NCBI GenBank assembly: GCA_938039675.1 | Contig: CALHUI010000003.1 | Coordinates: 434,001-498,000, forward strand | Source of the DNA: an uncultured Cytophagales bacterium | GTDB taxonomy: Bacteria; Bacteroidota; Bacteroidia; Cytophagales; Thermoflexibacteraceae | Direction of reading: 5' to 3' | DNA: 64,000 bases | In this document: positions 47,288 to 56,977 of the stretch, in pieces | Position numbering within the stretch: position 1 is the first letter of the stretch | Layout of the letters: each line of letters opens with the position of its first letter | Made by a program: the position numbers and the translations under genes | Notes under the pieces: model-generated | The model's database searches: none | What the model was told of the DNA's origin: nothing | The model's input: only the letters and a program-made list of their open reading frames with translations

Positions 47288-48757
47288 TTAGTTTCTTACA
47301 GGTGGCGTGGTTGTAGAAATAATTTCGCCTTTTCGCCACATTTCTGCGCGCAGCAGTTTGCCGTTTTCGTCATAATACAGCCATTTGCCAAGTTTGCGGT
47401 CGCCAAGTTGTTTGCCGTAAGACTCCAACTTGCCATTAGGATGATAATTTTTGACATCGCCGTTTATTTTACCATTTCTGTACATTTGCTCGGAAGCTAT
47501 GTTGCCATTTTCGTGGTAATATTTTTGCCAACCTTGAAGAGTTCCTTTAACAAAGTTTTCTTCGGCTGCCATTTTGCCGTTGCGATGCCACGAAAGGCGC
47601 AACCCGTCTATTCTGTTTTCCACGTATTTCTCGCGGCGGCGCAGTTGTCCGTTGTCGTGGTAATATTCCCACGTACCTACAGGTTTGTTGGCTACATATT
47701 CCTGTACGTGTTGAAGGTTGCCGTTTTCGTAGTAAGACTTAATCTTGCGGTCTTGTTCGTTGTTGCGGTAAACGATGCGTTGTTTGAGGTTGCCGTTTTC
47801 GTAGTAGTAGTCGTTAGTGCCGTGCAATTTGCCTTGTTGGTAGTTGAGTTCGCTTTTCAGCGCGCCGCTCTCGTAATAGCTTTTCACCGTGCCGTGCAGC
47901 ACTGCACCCAAAATGGCTGTCATGGTATTCTGTCCTTCCAGTAAGCCTTTTTGCTTCATCAGTACACGCCCCTCAATAACTTTGGTGCCGTTGGGGCTGA
48001 ATTTTTTAAATATGCTGTATCGTTGGTTGTCGCGCAAGATTTCGGTTTGCAACTGCCCGTTGCGGAAAAACGAACGAATGGTATCTCCCGAAATTTGCCC
48101 GTTGATATAATAGACCTCACTTTGCGGATTGCCGTTGTCATAAAAGGTCGTCAGTTTGCCGTGTTGCAAGTGTTTTTTGTAATAGGCAATTTCTTTCGGG
48201 TTGCCGTTTTCGTAATACTCAATGGCAGGGCCGTTTAAAGAATCGCGCTCAAATACAGCCTTTGACTTGATTTTACCGTTTGGAAAGTATGTGTAAAATG
48301 TGTCTTGTAAGGCATCTTCAACAAATTTGCCCCTTTGCAGCACGCGCCCTTGCAGGTCATAAACAATCAGTTCGCCCTGCCGTTTATCATTTTTACACTC
48401 ATATTCCAATTTTTTTTGTCCCGTAACGTAAAATTCTGTAAAAATGCCTTCGCGTTTGCCATTGATGAAGTTCCCGCAGGCTTCCAGCTCGCCGGTTTCG
48501 TAGTAGCGCACATATTTGCCCGCCATGTTTCCTTCATCAAACTGTCCTTTGGTTTTCAGCTTGCCGCTTTTGTAGTAGCTTGTGTACGGGCCGTGCATAA
48601 CCTCTTTTCCATCTCTTTCTTTGACAAAATATTCCTCTTTAACGGCTGTATCTACCGAATCAAAGTGTGTAATTACTTTTTTTAACGATTGTGGCAAAGC
48701 TGTATGCACAACAGCTATCATCAACAGCAGCCATACTGTCAGTATTTGGTTGCTCAT
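47288..48757 (-). CDS. Exported MORN/YwqK-type repeat protein
   Basis: Many YYENGNLK...G repeats (e.g. SYYENGNLQHVQEYVANKPVGTWEYYHDNGQLRRREKYVENRIDG) after a signal peptide. Confidence 0.88.
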   Translation of the reverse strand: MSNQILTVWLLLMIAVVHTALPQSLKKVITHFDSVDTAVKEEYFVKERDGKEVMHGPYTSYYKSGKLKTKGQFDEGNMAGKYVRYYETGELEACGNFINGKREGIFTEFYVTGQKKLEYECKNDKRQGELIVYDLQGRVLQRGKFVEDALQDTFYTYFPNGKIKSKAVFERDSLNGPAIEYYENGNPKEIAYYKKHLQHGKLTTFYDNGNPQSEVYYINGQISGDTIRSFFRNGQLQTEILRDNQRYSIFKKFSPNGTKVIEGRVLMKQKGLLEGQNTMTAILGAVLHGTVKSYYESGALKSELNYQQGKLHGTNDYYYENGNLKQRIVYRNNEQDRKIKSYYENGNLQHVQEYVANKPVGTWEYYHDNGQLRRREKYVENRIDGLRLSWHRNGKMAAEENFVKGTLQGWQKYYHENGNIASEQMYRNGKINGDVKNYHPNGKLESYGKQLGDRKLGKWLYYDENGKLLRAEMWRKGEIISTTTPPVRN

Positions 48758-48796
48758 AAATTTAAACAGGTCAGTTTAAAATCGGGGTAGTTGTTG

Positions 48797-49486
48797 TTAT
48801 CGCATAGTGATTGTTTGCGATAGGCGGTCGTTTTCTTCAAGTTTGTACATGTACTGCATGCCATTGCTTACATAATAACGGTCGTGAGTCAATGGCGGAC
48901 CAATTCTGGGGTATGGTTTTCCGGTATTATGAAAATGGAAGGCATCGCGGTATGCCTTTTTTTTCAATAAATGACCGTAGTTTTGTTTTGCCCAAACCAT
49001 GCCGTAATACAAACTTTGTTCGCCTTTTAATTTATCAATATGGATGCCAAGATGTATAGAGTGGTAACCCATAATTTGCAACGGACCCCAAGAGGTAGCC
49101 ATTTTTTGTAAATTTTTTTTACTGAGTCCTTTCAAATGTGTCTGTCTGATACCGTTGTAAGCAGGTATGATACCTTTCTGTACGGCCAATAACTGTGCAA
49201 ATACATGCGGTTCGTAGCGGCTGCCCGGCGGATAATCGCCCGAACATTCCAATAAAATCAGCGCCTTAAAATAATTGACAGGTAAATTTAACAAGCGTGC
49301 AAACAGTTCCACACGCCTGCCGTAGTTTGCATTCACTTTTTTGATGGCAAAGGCTACTGCCCAATCACTCGTATTGGCACGCAGCAGTCGCTGTCGCCAG
49401 AAAACATACGCAAGGCTGATAAGGCAACCTAAACCCAGCAGGATGAGCCAAAAATACGGACGTGTGAATGTACTTATACGAGGCAA
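48797..49486 (-). CDS. Membrane-anchored lysozyme/transglycosylase-like protein
   Basis: One TM then FKALILLECSGDYPPGSRYEPHVFAQL ... MATSWGPLQIMGYH ... AYRDAFHFHNTGKPYP pattern. Confidence 0.5.
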   Translation of the reverse strand: MPRISTFTRPYFWLILLGLGCLISLAYVFWRQRLLRANTSDWAVAFAIKKVNANYGRRVELFARLLNLPVNYFKALILLECSGDYPPGSRYEPHVFAQLLAVQKGIIPAYNGIRQTHLKGLSKKNLQKMATSWGPLQIMGYHSIHLGIHIDKLKGEQSLYYGMVWAKQNYGHLLKKKAYRDAFHFHNTGKPYPRIGPPLTHDRYYVSNGMQYMYKLEENDRLSQTITMR

Positions 49487-49531
49487 GCATTTAAATGATT
49501 AAGTATTTAACTTTGCATAAACAGTTTAGCT

Positions 49532-50560
49532 ATGCGCAAAGACTATCTCAGCGGAGAACCCGGCGAAAATAAAGAAGATAAAGAAATAGAACGCGCATTG
49601 CGCCCTCTTACGTTTAGCGATTTTGCTGGTCAAGATAAAATCGTTGAAAATTTAAAAATTTTTGTACAAGCTGCCAAGATGCGTGGCGAAGCATTAGACC
49701 ATGTATTGCTTCACGGCCCTCCCGGGCTTGGCAAAACCACGCTTTCCCATATTATTGCCAACGAATTGCGCAGCAATATCAAAATAACCTCAGGCCCTGT
49801 TTTAGACAAACCGAGCGAGCTTGCCGGCCTGCTTACCAATTTGGAGGCAGGTGATGTATTATTTATTGATGAAATTCATCGCCTCAATCCGGTAGTAGAG
49901 GAATACCTCTACTCGGCAATGGAAGATTACAAAATAGACATCATGCTCGATTCCGGCCCCTCTGCGCGTTCCATCCAAATTGGGTTGAATCCGTTTACTT
50001 TGATTGGTGCTACTACTCGCGCAGGTTTGCTTACTTCGCCGCTGCGCGCACGTTTTGGCATCAATGCCCGTTTGGAGTATTACAGCGCCGAGCTGCTGAT
50101 GAGCATCGTCAAACGTTCTTGCGATATTTTGATGACTCCCATAGACGATGAGGCAGCCTATGAAATTGCCCGCCGCAGTAGAGGGACGCCCCGTATTGCC
50201 AATAACTTATTGCGTCGCACTCGCGACTTTGCACAGGTAAAAGGGCAGGGCAAAATAACTATTGATATTGCCGAAATGGCACTGGCTGCGTTGGATGTAG
50301 ATGAAAACGGCCTTGATGAGATGGATAATCGTATTCTGCTGACGATTATTGAAAAATTTAAAGGAGGACCGGTGGGAATTTCAACAATTGCCACTGCCTG
50401 TGGTGAAGAAGCAGAAACGATTGAGGAGGTGTATGAGCCTTTTTTGATTCAAGAGGGTTATATCAAGCGAACATCGCGGGGCAGAGAAGCTACGCCACTT
50501 GCCTACAAACACCTAAAAATTACGCCGCCATCTCAATCAGGTACGTTATTTTCAAACTGA
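49532..50560 (+). CDS. ruvB: Holliday junction branch migration DNA helicase RuvB
   Basis: [80 protein letters not shown]. Confidence 0.98.
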   Translation: MRKDYLSGEPGENKEDKEIERALRPLTFSDFAGQDKIVENLKIFVQAAKMRGEALDHVLLHGPPGLGKTTLSHIIANELRSNIKITSGPVLDKPSELAGLLTNLEAGDVLFIDEIHRLNPVVEEYLYSAMEDYKIDIMLDSGPSARSIQIGLNPFTLIGATTRAGLLTSPLRARFGINARLEYYSAELLMSIVKRSCDILMTPIDDEAAYEIARRSRGTPRIANNLLRRTRDFAQVKGQGKITIDIAEMALAALDVDENGLDEMDNRILLTIIEKFKGGPVGISTIATACGEEAETIEEVYEPFLIQEGYIKRTSRGREATPLAYKHLKITPPSQSGTLFSN

Positions 50561-50575
50561 AAGTTAATTGGGTTG

Positions 50576-50992
50576 TTAGTGTAAACCGTTTAATTTTTCT
50601 TTCACTTTTTTGAGTGCATCGTCAGTAAGTGGCTTAGTAATAAACATGATTACGTATTTTTCGCTGATGATGCGCTCTATGTCGCGTTTATTGTCCGAGC
50701 TTGATAATACCACAATTTTACATTTCTCTTTGACGTTTTCAGGGAAGCGACTGAACTCAAAGAGGAAACTAAAACCATCTACAATTGGCATGTTGATATC
50801 TAAAAAAATCAAGTCGGGCAACAAAGCCGGGTCTGACTGGGCTTTTTCCAAATACTCTAATGCCGATTTCCCGGAGTTTTTCACTTCAATTTTAGGGGCA
50901 AATTTGGTTATTTCAATGATGCGTCTGCTGATGAAATTATCAGTATCATTATCATCCACAAGCATCACCAAGTTAATATTGCTACAATTCAT
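50576..50992 (-). CDS. Single-domain response regulator receiver
   Basis: VMLVDDNDTDNFISRRI; LPDLIFLDINMPIVDGFSFL; VVLSSS; FITKPL: phospho-acceptor Asp and conserved Lys present. Confidence 0.92.
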   Translation of the reverse strand: MNCSNINLVMLVDDNDTDNFISRRIIEITKFAPKIEVKNSGKSALEYLEKAQSDPALLPDLIFLDINMPIVDGFSFLFEFSRFPENVKEKCKIVVLSSSDNKRDIERIISEKYVIMFITKPLTDDALKKVKEKLNGLH

Positions 50993-51067
50993 AAGTGGTT
51001 GTCATGTCTTCTGTATTTGCACGAAAATAGAGCAAATATACAGTTTTAGGATAATTTTACATTAAAA

Positions 51068-52009
51068 TCATTCTTTGTTTCCAAATGAAAGCATAGCAGC
51101 ACCGAATACTCCCGCGCTGTCGCCTAATTTGGGGCGCATTAAGAGAATTTCGGGATTGGTATTAAAAATATATTTTTTTGCTTCCGATGCTCCTAACGTA
51201 TAAAGTTCGGCAATATTGCCTACGCCGCCACCCAATATGATGGCATCAGGGTCTAAAATATTAACAATGTTGGCAATGGCTTTGCCGAAGAAGTGAATCA
51301 ATCGCTCAATAGTGGCTGTTGCGTGCGGGTCGGTGCCCTCTTTGTAGCGCCGATAAATGGCTTTGAGGCTGTCTTTGCAGCCGCTGATTTGGGCATAATA
51401 TTTTTGCAAGCCCGTGCCGGAAAGAATGGTTTCTACGCAACCCGTTTTGCCGCAATAGCAAGCACCGCCGCTTTCATCCAGAAAATTGTGCCCCCATTCG
51501 CCGCCGATACCTTGTTTGCCGTTGATGAGCAAAGCCTCACCTGAAGGTGTGCCGAAGACTACTCCGCCGCCTACTCCCGTGCCCATAATGACCCCAAAAA
51601 CCGACTCAAAACGAGAGAGTTTTTCAGGGACGATACCCAGCGTAGCCTCTGCCAGTGCAAAACAATTGGCATCATTGGCAATGTGTACAGGAATCTGTAA
51701 CAGATTTTCCAAGTCTTTGTGCAGAGGTTGGCCGTTTAAGCACAGGGTATTGCTGTTGCGCATCAGTCCTGTAGTCGGGCTGATGCTGCCCGGCGTACCG
51801 ATGCCAATTTGATGGGGTTGTGTTCCTACAATGGCGGCAAGTTGGTTACACAGGCGGCAAATTTGACCCAATACGTGTTCATAGCCTTTGTCTGCTTCTG
51901 TGTCTATCCGCAAGCGGGCTACTACATCGTTTGCATCAGGTGAACGCAATACAACGCCTTCTACTTTGGTGCCGCCCAAATCAATTCCCCAGATAAGATT
52001 TTGTGCCAT
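51068..52009 (-). CDS. ROK family sugar kinase
   Basis: IWGIDLGGTKVEGVVL; GTGVGGGVVF; ACYCGKTGCVETILSG zinc motif; DAIILGGGVGN. Confidence 0.93.
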   Translation of the reverse strand: MAQNLIWGIDLGGTKVEGVVLRSPDANDVVARLRIDTEADKGYEHVLGQICRLCNQLAAIVGTQPHQIGIGTPGSISPTTGLMRNSNTLCLNGQPLHKDLENLLQIPVHIANDANCFALAEATLGIVPEKLSRFESVFGVIMGTGVGGGVVFGTPSGEALLINGKQGIGGEWGHNFLDESGGACYCGKTGCVETILSGTGLQKYYAQISGCKDSLKAIYRRYKEGTDPHATATIERLIHFFGKAIANIVNILDPDAIILGGGVGNIAELYTLGASEAKKYIFNTNPEILLMRPKLGDSAGVFGAAMLSFGNKE

Positions 52010-52010
52010 T

Positions 52011-53168
52011 TCAAACTTTAATGATAATGTTTCTTTTGAACATCCACAACAGTACTAAATACCAAGCACTGACCCATGTAAGTGCATAGGCAAGCGATGC
52101 GTTATTCGGGCTTAAAAATTTACTGTAAAACAAATACAAGACAGTGTTAATACCCACGCGTCTGCCTTCATAATCTACCTTGAACAGGCCGAAGGTTTCT
52201 GCCAACACACCGCTCAATACAAACACGATAATTGCATTAACGCCGTATACCTGAAAGGGGAACGCCCAACGGCGATAGTTGCGTTGGTCAATGAAATAAT
52301 AGCAAAGTGCCAGCCCGCACATAGCTTGTCCGCCCGTAAAAACCGCATAGGAGCTTGTCCAGAGGGGTTTGTTAATAGGGAAGAACCAATCCCATACATA
52401 GCCTGCAATTACCAGCAGACAGCCTTCGGCAAACAAACGCACGCTTTTTTGTTCACTTGTACATTCTTTGTTTTTCATAGTCAGTCCTGCACGGATGCCG
52501 ATGATGGTTGTAACAACGGCGGGCAACGTACTGAGTAGCCCTTCGGGGTCGCGTTGCCGCTGTGCACCCGCCCAAAGGTGGTCTTCGGTCAGAATGAGGC
52601 GGTCTATATAGGCGGCCAAATTACCAAACTCCGAGTCAATATTACCTGCACCATAGCCGGGCACTTTTACCCACAGCATCAGTCCCCAGTAGCCAAACAG
52701 CAACACCAATGCAATCCGATAAATTGCGCCGGGCTTCAGATACAGAAACAGCAGCGAAGCAATCAGGTAGCAGAGTGCAATACGCTGCAAAACACCCATA
52801 ATCCGAATGTGTGTTACTTGTTTAGAAATGGTCATGGCATCAAAGTCCCAAAAAGGATAAGCCGACATGAAAAGCCCTAAGCCGAAGATTTTTGCAGAAC
52901 GAATAAAAGCCTTGCGAACTGCTGCCCGTTTGCCTTCCTTGTTTTGCTCCACCGTTGCCGAAAGTGCAAATACAATAGCAACGCCAACAATGAAGAGGAA
53001 AAACGGAAAAACCAGGTCGGTGGGTGTCCAGCCGTGCCAAGCGGCATGACTCAGCGGGGCATACATGTGCGCCCACGAGCCCGGATTATTGACCAGAATC
53101 ATACCGGCAATGGTAATGCCGCGAAAAACATCCAGCGACATCAGCCGCTGTGAAGCAGATATGCTCAT
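52011..53168 (-). CDS. NagX/HGSNAT-like membrane acyltransferase
   Basis: QRLMSLDVFRGITIAGMILVNNPGSWAHMYAPLSHAAWHGWTPTDLVFPFFLFIVGVAI; RIMGVLQRIALCYLIASL. Confidence 0.88.
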   Translation of the reverse strand: MSISASQRLMSLDVFRGITIAGMILVNNPGSWAHMYAPLSHAAWHGWTPTDLVFPFFLFIVGVAIVFALSATVEQNKEGKRAAVRKAFIRSAKIFGLGLFMSAYPFWDFDAMTISKQVTHIRIMGVLQRIALCYLIASLLFLYLKPGAIYRIALVLLFGYWGLMLWVKVPGYGAGNIDSEFGNLAAYIDRLILTEDHLWAGAQRQRDPEGLLSTLPAVVTTIIGIRAGLTMKNKECTSEQKSVRLFAEGCLLVIAGYVWDWFFPINKPLWTSSYAVFTGGQAMCGLALCYYFIDQRNYRRWAFPFQVYGVNAIIVFVLSGVLAETFGLFKVDYEGRRVGINTVLYLFYSKFLSPNNASLAYALTWVSAWYLVLLWMFKRNIIIKV

Positions 53169-53355
53169 AAAATGCAGTTACAGTTATTATTTCCATTTTC
53201 AACAGGTTATCCCCTCTGCAGGGGCTTTGACGGCAATTAACGGCAAAAGTTGCCGCCTTGCGCCAAGGTTCGCTAATTACTGAATTGACGGGAATAATGC
53301 AATTCTTTTCGGCGAACCCTTTTGCTCACAATAGGTTATATCGCTGATTTCGCGT

Positions 53356-53363
53356 TAATTTTG
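53356..53363 (+). promoter_or_regulatory. -7 element TAATTTTG upstream of lepA
   Basis: TAnnTTTG match 6 nt before ATG 53370. Confidence 0.5.
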
Positions 53364-53369
53364 CAGTCT

Positions 53370-55157
53370 ATGAAGAACATTCGCAACTTTTGCATCATTG
53401 CTCATATTGACCATGGAAAAAGCACGCTGGCCGACCGCCTGCTGGAATATACCAATACCATCACTAAGCGGGAAATGCAAGACCAGTTGCTTGACAACAT
53501 GGATTTGGAGCGCGAGCGCGGCATCACCATTAAAAGCCACGCTATCCAGATGAACTATCACTATCAAGGTGAACACTATATATTTAACCTGATTGACACC
53601 CCCGGCCACGTTGATTTTTCTTATGAAGTGTCCCGTTCCATTGCCGCCTGCGAGGGCGCATTGCTGTTGGTAGATGCTTCGCAAGGTATTGAGGCTCAGA
53701 CTATTTCCAACCTATTTTTGGCTTTGGGCAATAATTTGGAAATTATTCCCGTACTGAACAAAATTGACCTGCCCGGTGCAATGCCTGAGGAGGTAAAAGA
53801 CCAAATGGTTGAGTTGCTGGGCTGCCGTCGGGAGGATATCATCCCTGCCAGTGGCAAAGAAGGTATCGGTATTAAAGAAATTCTGGATGCAGTGGTAGAG
53901 CGCATTCCGCCACCCAAAGGCGACCCCGAAGCGCCGTTGCAAGCACTCATTTTCGATTCGGTTTTCAACAGTTTTCGCGGCGTGGAAGTAATCTTCCGCG
54001 TGATGAATGGAACTATTAGAAAAGGCGATAAAGTAAAATTTTTCAACACGGGCAAAGAGTACAATGCCGACGAAATCGGTATTCTCAAATTTAAGCAAGA
54101 GCCTGTGCAGGAAATGTCGGCCGGTAACGTAGGTTATTTGATTTCAGGCATCAAATCTGCCCGCGAGGTAAAAGTAGGCGATACAATCACGCACGTAAAT
54201 AATCCTTGTAAAGAAGACATCAAAGGTTTTTCAGAAGTAAAACCGATGGTATTTGCCGGTATTTACCCCGTAGATACATCCGAACTGGAAGACCTTCGCG
54301 CCTCGTTGGAAAAACTCCAACTCAACGATGCAGCCCTTGTGTGGGAGCCGGAAAGTTCTGCGGCGCTGGGTTTTGGCTATCGCTGCGGCTTTTTGGGCAT
54401 GTTGCACATGGAAATTGTGCAGGAGCGTTTAGAACGCGAGTTTGACATGACCGTATTGGTAACTGTACCGTCCGTGTCGTTCCATGCCTTCACTAAAAAA
54501 GGCGAGCAAATTGTTGTGAATGCTCCCTCCGAAATGCCCGACCCGAGCGTGCTCGATTGGGTTGAGGAGCCCTATATCAAAGCACAGATTATCACAAAGG
54601 CAGAATACATAGGCCCTGTTATGACTCTCTGCATGGACAAACGCGGCATTCTTGTTTCTCAATCATACCTCACAACCGACCGCGTGGAGATGATTTTTGA
54701 AATGCCGCTTTCCGAAATGGTATTTGACTTCTTTGATAAGTTAAAATCCATTTCACGGGGCTATGCTTCGTTGGACTACGAACTGATTGGCTATCGCGAG
54801 TCGAACATGGTGAAGTTGGATATCCTGCTGAACGGTGAAAAAGTTGATGCGCTATCTGCCATTGTCCACCGCAACAAAGCCTATGAGTGGGGTAAAAAAC
54901 TTTGCGAAAAACTCCGCGAGCTTTTGCCGCGTCAGCAATTTGAAATTGCCATTCAGGCGGCTATCGGCGGTAAAATCATTGCCCGCGAAACCATTAAAGC
55001 CCTCCGCAAAAACGTGTTGGCGAAGTGTTACGGCGGCGATATTTCCCGTAAGCGCAAACTGTTGGAAAAACAGAAAAAAGGCAAGAAGCGCATGCGTCAA
55101 ATTGGCAGCGTAGAAGTGCCTCAGGAAGCATTTATGGCTATTTTGAAGATAGACTAA
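53370..55157 (+). CDS. lepA: Elongation factor 4
   Basis: [42 protein letters not shown]-terminal [27 protein letters not shown]. Confidence 0.98.
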   Translation: MKNIRNFCIIAHIDHGKSTLADRLLEYTNTITKREMQDQLLDNMDLERERGITIKSHAIQMNYHYQGEHYIFNLIDTPGHVDFSYEVSRSIAACEGALLLVDASQGIEAQTISNLFLALGNNLEIIPVLNKIDLPGAMPEEVKDQMVELLGCRREDIIPASGKEGIGIKEILDAVVERIPPPKGDPEAPLQALIFDSVFNSFRGVEVIFRVMNGTIRKGDKVKFFNTGKEYNADEIGILKFKQEPVQEMSAGNVGYLISGIKSAREVKVGDTITHVNNPCKEDIKGFSEVKPMVFAGIYPVDTSELEDLRASLEKLQLNDAALVWEPESSAALGFGYRCGFLGMLHMEIVQERLEREFDMTVLVTVPSVSFHAFTKKGEQIVVNAPSEMPDPSVLDWVEEPYIKAQIITKAEYIGPVMTLCMDKRGILVSQSYLTTDRVEMIFEMPLSEMVFDFFDKLKSISRGYASLDYELIGYRESNMVKLDILLNGEKVDALSAIVHRNKAYEWGKKLCEKLRELLPRQQFEIAIQAAIGGKIIARETIKALRKNVLAKCYGGDISRKRKLLEKQKKGKKRMRQIGSVEVPQEAFMAILKID

Positions 55158-55173
55158 GTATCAAATAAAAATA

Positions 55174-55203
55174 AAAAGGCTGCCTCAACGAGTGCAGCCT
55201 TTT
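55174..55203 (+). terminator. Intrinsic terminator after lepA
   Basis: aaaaggctgc-ctcaacgagt-gcagccttttc. Confidence 0.7.
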
Positions 55204-55246
55204 CTTCTTAGTTTAGTGATTTGGAAGACTCTATTTGCTATTCATT

Positions 55247-55438
55247 TTACCAGTATCTTTCTTGGGGAAGAACTGCTGCCAATACAGCGTAGAGAACAAT
55301 GGGCACTCCTACACCAAAAACGGTAGCTACTACAAAACCCATGCGCAGCAGAGAAGGGTCTATGTTGAAGTAGCGGCCTAAGCCTCCGCATACGCCGGCT
55401 ACCATTTTGTTTTCCTGAGATTTGGCAAGCGATTTCAT
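55247..55438 (-). CDS. PspC domain-containing protein
   Basis: KMVAGVCGGLGRYFNIDPSLLRMGFVVATVFGVGVPIVLYAVLAAVLP. Confidence 0.93.
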   Translation of the reverse strand: MKSLAKSQENKMVAGVCGGLGRYFNIDPSLLRMGFVVATVFGVGVPIVLYAVLAAVLPQERYW

Positions 55439-55503
55439 GGCTGTAAGTAATTTGACGATTTGTGCATTTATACGAACAGCCTGTCAAGGGGGGTGCAAAA
55501 TTT

Positions 55504-56202
55504 TTAATAATCTGTGATAATCAGCTCTACTCTCCGATTGACAAGATGCTCGGCATTGCTGCACTTAACGTCGCTTCGGCAGTGGTTCAGCAGCCGCGTT
55601 TCTCCGTAGCCTTTGGGGGTTATGCGCCTGCTGTCTATTCCTTTGCCAATCAGATAGTCTGCAATGCGAACGGCGCGCAGTTGCGAAAGCCTCAGATTGA
55701 AAGCATCATCGCCGCGGGAGTCGGTATGAACGGCTATTTCAACCTTGATGCGGCTGTTGAGCGAAAGCAGCAACTGCAATTGCAAAAGTGCGGGGTTAGA
55801 CTCCGGCAAAAGTGAATCGGAACCAATGTCAAAATAAATACTGTCTATTCGGAAGGGTTTGTCTTTCTCAATTTTATTCAACTTGATGGGTAGCCGAAAG
55901 TAGGACTGCTCGCCAATGGTGTTAATTTTAATAGCAGGCTGTGCAAAGTACTCTTTGTGCAGGGCTGTTATTAGGTATGATTGTCCTTGTTGCAAATTGA
56001 CTCTGTATTTACCCGTCTCGTTGGTCAAAATGCGCATTTGGTTGGTGCTGGTGTTAGACGTAACTACGACCAGTGCCTCGGCAATTGGGAGGTTATTGGA
56101 AGCATCGGTTACTTCCCCTTCAACAGTAGTATATGTAATTTTTTGAGCAGCCGCCGCTTGTAACCAAAAAGCGAAAATGAAAAACAGCCACTTTTTATGC
56201 AT
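55504..56202 (-). CDS. OmpA-family protein with N-terminal carboxypeptidase-regulatory-like domain
   Basis: MHKKWLFFIFAFWLQAAAAQ signal; IYFDIGSDSLLPESNPALLQL ... HTDSRGDDAFNLRLSQLRAVRIADYLIGKGIDSRRITPKGYGE. Confidence 0.92.
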   Translation of the reverse strand: MHKKWLFFIFAFWLQAAAAQKITYTTVEGEVTDASNNLPIAEALVVVTSNTSTNQMRILTNETGKYRVNLQQGQSYLITALHKEYFAQPAIKINTIGEQSYFRLPIKLNKIEKDKPFRIDSIYFDIGSDSLLPESNPALLQLQLLLSLNSRIKVEIAVHTDSRGDDAFNLRLSQLRAVRIADYLIGKGIDSRRITPKGYGETRLLNHCRSDVKCSNAEHLVNRRVELIITDY

Positions 56203-56267
56203 CGGTTGAAGAAATTGCCTGAATAGATACCTGTACCTTTTTAGGAAGGCCGAGAAGCACAAGTTCA

Positions 56268-56564
56268 TTAGGAGTGGCGTACACATCGAATGATTTCCGC
56301 ATCGGGCACATCGCCGTTTACAACAATAGTGTTCCAATGCTTTTTGTTCGTATGACAGCCCGGCTTTATGTCGTTGTGCTTTTCGCGCAGCTCAATGGCA
56401 GTTTCGGGGTCGCATTTTACATTAATGCTTTCAAAATCATCCATATCAGTAAGGGCAAATATTTTGCCGCTTACCTTAAAAACCAGTGTTTGTTCGTCAA
56501 AAGGAAACTCCTCGATAGCCCCTGCCAGCGAAAGGCAAAATTCTCTGAAAGCCTCTATATGCAT
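56268..56564 (-). CDS. MmcQ/YjbR family protein
   Basis: FCLSLAGAIEEFPFDEQTLVFKVSGKIFALTDMDDFESINVKCDPETAIELRE. Confidence 0.9.
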   Translation of the reverse strand: MHIEAFREFCLSLAGAIEEFPFDEQTLVFKVSGKIFALTDMDDFESINVKCDPETAIELREKHNDIKPGCHTNKKHWNTIVVNGDVPDAEIIRCVRHS

Positions 56565-56609
56565 ATGCTTGCGATTGTATGCATATGCAATTAATAAAAA
56601 AGTGAAAAC

Positions 56610-56825
56610 TTACAGGAAGAGCCTGCGAACAATAATGACAATCAAGCAAAAAAGAAACATCAGAATAGAAATGCGGTTGATGCCATGCATCATGCGCAGG
56701 TTGAAATTGATATGCCCACTGCCGCCGTCTTTCTTAAAAACACGCAGAAAATAGCCTAACATAGGGCCTAAGGAAAGATAATCGGCGAGAGTATTTTTCT
56801 CTCTTTTAACGGGTTCTTGTGTCAT
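56610..56825 (-). CDS. Small membrane protein (DUF6728-like)
   Basis: YLSLGPMLGYFLRVFKKDGGSGHINFNLRMMHGINRISILMFLFCLIVIIVRRLF. Confidence 0.65.
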   Translation of the reverse strand: MTQEPVKREKNTLADYLSLGPMLGYFLRVFKKDGGSGHINFNLRMMHGINRISILMFLFCLIVIIVRRLFL

Positions 56826-56846
56826 AATTTTTCATTTGTTTATTGT

Positions 56847-56878
56847 AAACTCGACAGGTTTAGAAGCCTGTCGGGTTT
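56847..56878. repeat. Imperfect palindrome aaactcgacaggttt-ag-aagcctgtcgggttt
   Basis: 15-bp stem with two G-T pairs; same core as 4620-4640. Confidence 0.7.
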
Positions 56879-56977
56879 GGAAGATATCAGCCTTTTTAAC
56901 CGCAAAATTAAGCCATCTGTTTAGCACACTCTGAAAAAGTTTCCGATATTGTCAAACTTTTAACAGTTCCTGACCAT

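Noticed and set aside
47288-48757. YwqK protein as part of a toxin-antitoxin system
   Set aside because: Signal peptide, many MORN-like repeats and no toxin neighbour
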